Of a stretch of 64,000 bases of DNA, positions 60,759-64,000 are shown in pieces (position 1 is the stretch's first letter; every line of letters starts with the position of its first letter). Origin of the DNA: Paenibacillus mucilaginosus 3016 (GTDB taxonomy: Bacteria > Bacillota > Bacilli > Paenibacillales > NBRC-103111); contig NC_016935.1 of NCBI RefSeq assembly GCF_000250655.1, positions 8,459,501-8,523,500 on the forward strand. The letters run 5' to 3'. A program made the position numbers and the translations under genes. The notes beneath the pieces were generated by a model. The model saw only the letters and a program-made list of their open reading frames with translations. It ran no database searches and was not told the origin of the DNA.

Positions 60759-62117
60759 CTATGTCCGTTCCTGTGCCCCGTCTCCTCTGCGTTCCTCCAG
60801 CCATTCGAGGAACAGGGCGTAATCCTCTTCCACCTGGTAAGCATAGGCAACGGCCCATTGGGCGATATAATCGCAGAACGCCTCCCGGTCCCCTCCGATC
60901 GCCCGGTCGATCTCGTCTTCGCTGTGATACGCCATCAACCCCTGGTGCATATCAGCGTCTGCTCTGGCATGCAGCTTGGCCGTGATCTGCCCCATCGTCT
61001 TCAGCACCCCGTGCAGCTCGTCCGGCCCTTCGAGCCGGTCCGACTTCAGCCGTTTTTTGTACGGAGATCTCTCCCGCACGTAGAAATCCCTTCCACTCAT
61101 CGTCAGGTACCCGAGGAACGGATCGGCCTCATGGTGCATCGCCTGCTGGGTCAGGATGACCCGCTTGCCCTGATGGCCCATGTGCTCCCAGAACGCATCG
61201 TTGCGCGCCACAAAATACGCCGGCACCGGGGCCCTGACCTCCTTGACCTCCAGCACGATATCGTCAAGTCCCTGCTCCCCGGCTTCCCCGTCGATCAGCA
61301 CATAGAAGCGGTCGAGGCCGATAGAGGCCGTTCCCGATCCGTGCTTCACCGCCAGGTCCTTGATCCGGTAATACCCTTCGGGCTTGATCCCCTTGGCCTG
61401 CAGCGTCTGCAGATACTGAGGCCAGGCAGTCTCCAGCGCCGCCTTCTCCTCAGGCGTCGGCGGCAGGATCTCCTCCGACTTCGTGAACTTGCGGGTATCT
61501 CGGGTCAGCGTCGTGACCCCCTCCAGGAAGTGCGAGGCGAGCCGCTTCTCCGTCTTCTTGAGCAGGCGGCGGATCGCCCCGCCCGTATGCTCCTTATCGA
61601 AGACGAGCGTGCGCGGATCTTCCTTGCGTCTGGCAAACCGGCGGATCTGTTTGGCATACGAGGCGAGATAGTGCGTAATGGCCTTTCTCTGTCCTGCGGG
61701 ATCGATCTCCAGGGTCCGGCAGACGAGTGCCGTGCTGACCGACATCCGCAGCAGGTCGTACAGATAAGAGCCGAGACAGCCCTCGTCAAAATCATTCACA
61801 TCATACACCATCCGGCCGTTCTCGCTGCGGAACGCGCCGAAGTTCTCGAAGTGTAGATCTCCCTGGATCCACGTGGGGCGCGCCGGATCGGTATGGTACG
61901 GGAACCACTCCCGGGACACGTCAAAGTAGAACAAATAGGCGCTTCCCCGGTAAAAGGAAAACGGACTGCCCGCCATCTTGGCGTATTTCTGGCGCCGCTT
62001 GTCCTCCGGCAGGCCCATGAGGCTTCCGTCAAATTCGTTCAATACGCTGGCCAGCATCTCTTTGCGCAGGCGCTTCTGCGTCACCCGGACGCGTTCAGTC
62101 AATGTGTGCGTGCTCAT
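60759..62117 (-). CDS. DUF2252 family protein (kinase-like fold)
   Basis: 452 residues; ATG 62117 after GGAGGA. DUF2252 hallmarks: KYAKMAGSPFSFYRGSAYLFY, TWIQGDLHFENFGAFRSENG with VNDFDEG, resembling the catalytic HxDxxxxN and metal-binding Asp of aminoglycoside-phosphotransferase-like kinases. Then GSGTASIGLDRFYVLIDG and GQITAKLHARAD. Substrate unknown. The 420-base gap 62118-62537 holds no further gene. Confidence 0.87.
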   Translation of the reverse strand: MSTHTLTERVRVTQKRLRKEMLASVLNEFDGSLMGLPEDKRRQKYAKMAGSPFSFYRGSAYLFYFDVSREWFPYHTDPARPTWIQGDLHFENFGAFRSENGRMVYDVNDFDEGCLGSYLYDLLRMSVSTALVCRTLEIDPAGQRKAITHYLASYAKQIRRFARRKEDPRTLVFDKEHTGGAIRRLLKKTEKRLASHFLEGVTTLTRDTRKFTKSEEILPPTPEEKAALETAWPQYLQTLQAKGIKPEGYYRIKDLAVKHGSGTASIGLDRFYVLIDGEAGEQGLDDIVLEVKEVRAPVPAYFVARNDAFWEHMGHQGKRVILTQQAMHHEADPFLGYLTMSGRDFYVRERSPYKKRLKSDRLEGPDELHGVLKTMGQITAKLHARADADMHQGLMAYHSEDEIDRAIGGDREAFCDYIAQWAVAYAYQVEEDYALFLEWLEERRGDGAQERT

Positions 62118-62537
62118 TCTCCGTCTCCTCCCGCCACCCGGAGGGTTACCGCTTCCCTCGAACGTGCTTGGCCGCCCGGGTAAGCCCGGGCGTTTTCCCC
62201 CCATCGTAGCCTACCCCCAGTGGTCTGTCAACGCAGAGAAAATCACGGCCGGACGAACCCCAAAATCATTCACCGAAGGTGTTTCAACCTCCGAAGAAAC
62301 GGGTAATCAAGCGGAACCGCCCTGCTGCCGCCGATTCATCGCTTGCCCCCATAGCATTGCTGTCCACCTATGGCAGCCCCTCTCCAGTTCACCACTGCTT
62401 TTCTGAATCATCACATCTGCCGGATGCTTGATTCCAATCCGTTTCCATGGTATGGTAACTAACAAATATTGGTTTGTAATCGCTTTAATTGTTTGGTACA
62501 GCTTATGTATCTCTACTCTGACGAAGGTGGTGTTCTC

Positions 62538-62870
62538 ATGGACATTGTGCTGATTCTCCTGGTTTTGGCGGCTGCCTGCTACTTCCTGTACCGCCGCAAT
62601 GCCGGCTGGACAACCGTTTCGAGCGGCATCGGACCCGATGCCCGCAGGCTCGAAGACCATTACCGCTATCTCAAGTCGCAGAGCATCCGCTGCCGGCTCA
62701 AATCCAACGCCGATTCGCATCTGGGCACGATCCAGACCGCGGCGGCCGCGGTCGATCCGCTTAACAACGAGCATCTTCAGCTCGATGTGCACACGGAAGA
62801 CATCCACAAGGCGTCCGAGCTCCTGCAGCAGCTGCAGGAACCCGCGCCTTACGGAAGGAATACACCGTAA
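62538..62870 (+). CDS. Small membrane-anchored protein with DUF2007-like end
   Basis: ATG 62538 after AAGGTGG, not the longer frame from 62469. 110 residues: membrane segment at 3-18 (IVLILLVLAAACYFLY), then a cytoplasmic domain with ARRLEDHYRYLKSQSIRCRLK and LQLDVHTEDIHKASELLQQL, which looks like the helix-strand unit of DUF2007-type proteins that bind signals or nucleic acid. Unknown function. Confidence 0.7.
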   Translation: MDIVLILLVLAAACYFLYRRNAGWTTVSSGIGPDARRLEDHYRYLKSQSIRCRLKSNADSHLGTIQTAAAAVDPLNNEHLQLDVHTEDIHKASELLQQLQEPAPYGRNTP

Positions 62871-62913
62871 CTTGCCGGGAACAGCCCGGCCTTCAAACCG
62901 TAACCATCCAAAC

Positions 62914-62940
62914 AACCCCTGACCGGTAGGTTCAGGGGTT
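62914..62940 (+). terminator. Hairpin after the small membrane gene
   Basis: AACCCCTGACC pairs with GGTTCAGGGGTT; no strong T-run (AGTTCC follows). Probable terminator or mRNA end. Confidence 0.5.
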
Positions 62941-62993
62941 AGTTCCGGTTCGGCTCGAAAAGGCTTCGGACAGTCGGAGCCGGCGGCCCGCAC

Positions 62994-63569
62994 TCATGGA
63001 GTCAGCTCACGGAAAAACTGGTTGTAGAACGTGTAGGGGCTGGCGGCATACCGGAAGCCGAGCGCGAAACCCGAGAACTCAATCGTTACGGACTTGAGCG
63101 CACGGGTCGTGACCTTGCTGCGGACCAGCCGGGTCAGCAGTCCCGTGTTGCCCGAGCGGACCGCCGCCACAATCAGACGGGCGAACGGCTTGTTGCGCAC
63201 GATCTCGCGGTAGAGCGGAACCAGCACCCGGGCGATGGAGCGGTGCACCCCCGTGTTGAAGTAGAATTGGGCCGTTCCCGGGCGGAGGGAGGTCCCGTTC
63301 GTGTACTGCAGCACCGGCCGCGGCGCCCGGAAGTCGACGAAATAACCGATGCCGTTCGTCGAGAAAGACGAGATGCGCGGCAGGTACAGCTGCACCTCGC
63401 GCAGCAGCCGCTCGAGCACCCCGAGATCCCCCCGGCGTACCCCCTTCGTCCAGGCCGCCGCAAAGGCCCGGTTCGTGGCGATCCGGTGGTAGAACGGGAG
63501 CATCGCCCCTGCTGCTTTCTGAAGGACGGCTGTCGTTATGCACCGTCCCGATGTCTGATTGGCCTTCAT
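62994..63569 (-). CDS. Conserved hypothetical protein, 191 aa
   Basis: Soluble, basic, without signal peptide; ATG 63569 with GAGGG eight bases upstream. N-terminal helices (VLQKAAGAMLPFYHRIATNRAFAAAW), then short strands (NGIGYFVDFRAPRPVLQYTNG, FSGFALGFRYAASPYTFYNQF). A helix-rich middle carries repeated Leu/Arg patterns (VLVPLYREIVRNKPFARLIVAAV). I do not recognise the family and see no catalytic motif. Confidence 0.7.
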   Translation of the reverse strand: MKANQTSGRCITTAVLQKAAGAMLPFYHRIATNRAFAAAWTKGVRRGDLGVLERLLREVQLYLPRISSFSTNGIGYFVDFRAPRPVLQYTNGTSLRPGTAQFYFNTGVHRSIARVLVPLYREIVRNKPFARLIVAAVRSGNTGLLTRLVRSKVTTRALKSVTIEFSGFALGFRYAASPYTFYNQFFRELTP

Positions 63570-63726
63570 GACAGTGACCCTCTCCTTTTACTCCATCTTA
63601 TGTGGAGGGACGGGCAAAGGTGTGGGGCGTTCCCCCACCAGGGCATGGACGATAAGCCCGCAGCCGATGCGGTTACCAGGTCGGACCTGCCTTTGTTTGA
63701 CTATAGCGCATGCCGGATCTCAATCC

Positions 63727-64000
63727 GTTCGCCCTCTTACACGGATTTTCCGTGTTACATGCCCGATGCAGCCTTTGGCTCTCCCGCTAACACGGTTTTT
63801 CCGTCTTCCACCACATCCAATCCCCTGCTCCCGCACGCCGTTCTCCCTATTACACGGATTTTCCGTGTTACATAGCCGATGCGGACCCTCGTTCCCTCGC
63901 TAACACGGTTTTTCCGTCTTAAACCACATCCAATCCCCTGCTCCCGCACGTCGTTCGCCCTCTTACACGGATTTTCCATGTTAAATGCCACTGCGGCTTT
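63727..64000. repeat. 113-bp tandem repeat with hairpins, open at the window edge
   Basis: Units start at 63727, 63840 and 63953, exactly 113 bases apart; the third is cut by the window. Each unit has two stem-loops, TTACACGGATTTTCCGTGTTA-like and CTAACACGGTTTTTCCGT. The first arm is perfectly palindromic in copies 1 and 2 and mutated in copy 3 (CATG for CGTG). The array continues to the right. The other part of this gap (63570-63726) shows nothing. Confidence 0.85.

Overview
This 64 kb window looks like chromosomal DNA of a GC-rich, spore-forming Firmicute of the Paenibacillus type. The clues are a GC content of roughly 60% (judged by eye), strong AGGAGG-type ribosome binding sites, many small single-membrane-segment genes, a Spo0M homologue, a T-box leader in front of prolyl-tRNA synthetase, a YesM/YesN-type regulator pair beside a sugar ABC transporter without its own ATPase, and copper-amine-oxidase-N 'stalk' domains. 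A close relative of Paenibacillus mucilaginosus is my best guess, but that is inference. No rRNA, tRNA, CRISPR or prophage was seen. Most genes lie on the minus strand, and many long antisense open frames are GC-rich shadows.

Layout. 1-16 kb: a class A penicillin-binding protein (open at the window edge), two MFS exporters, several exported or membrane-anchored proteins of unknown role, a RodA/FtsW-family protein and a HAD-like protein lacking its catalytic aspartates. 16-20 kb: BluB, a hypoxanthine/uracil-type DNA glycosylase and one complete IS3-family insertion sequence that split a terminator hairpin. 20-27 kb: a large exported protein and an efflux operon (two MarR regulators, two membrane-fusion adaptors, one DHA2 pump). 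27-32 kb: a methyltransferase, an intergenic block with two repeat families, a PQQ-type sugar dehydrogenase lipoprotein with a broken fragment of a second copy behind it, and a purine permease. 32-40 kb: a sugar ABC importer (two permeases, one binding lipoprotein) next to a histidine kinase / binding-protein lipoprotein / response regulator set; the middle gene is frameshifted. 40-48 kb: Dps, Spo0M, a kinase-like protein, an SMP-30 lactonase, cardiolipin synthase, adenine deaminase. 48-52 kb: a winged-helix protein fused to a DNA-gyrase-B-like ATPase domain behind a 32-bp perfect palindrome, then azlCD diverging from an XRE-cupin regulator. 52-64 kb: ZIP transporter, CDF exporter plus CzcO-like oxidoreductase, truncated haemoglobin, DUF72, proS with T-box, EcsC, DUF2252, two small genes and a 113-bp tandem repeat running off the right edge.

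The most unusual item is the ArsR-like/GyrB-like fusion (48132..49256): its ATPase core keeps the ATP-binding Asn and Asp positions but has lost the general-base Glu and the glycine-rich lid, which suggests a ligand-sensing repressor built from a gyrase domain. Other points of note are the terminator-splitting IS, two homopolymer frameshifts in otherwise intact genes, the Asp-less HAD protein, and four distinct repeat families.
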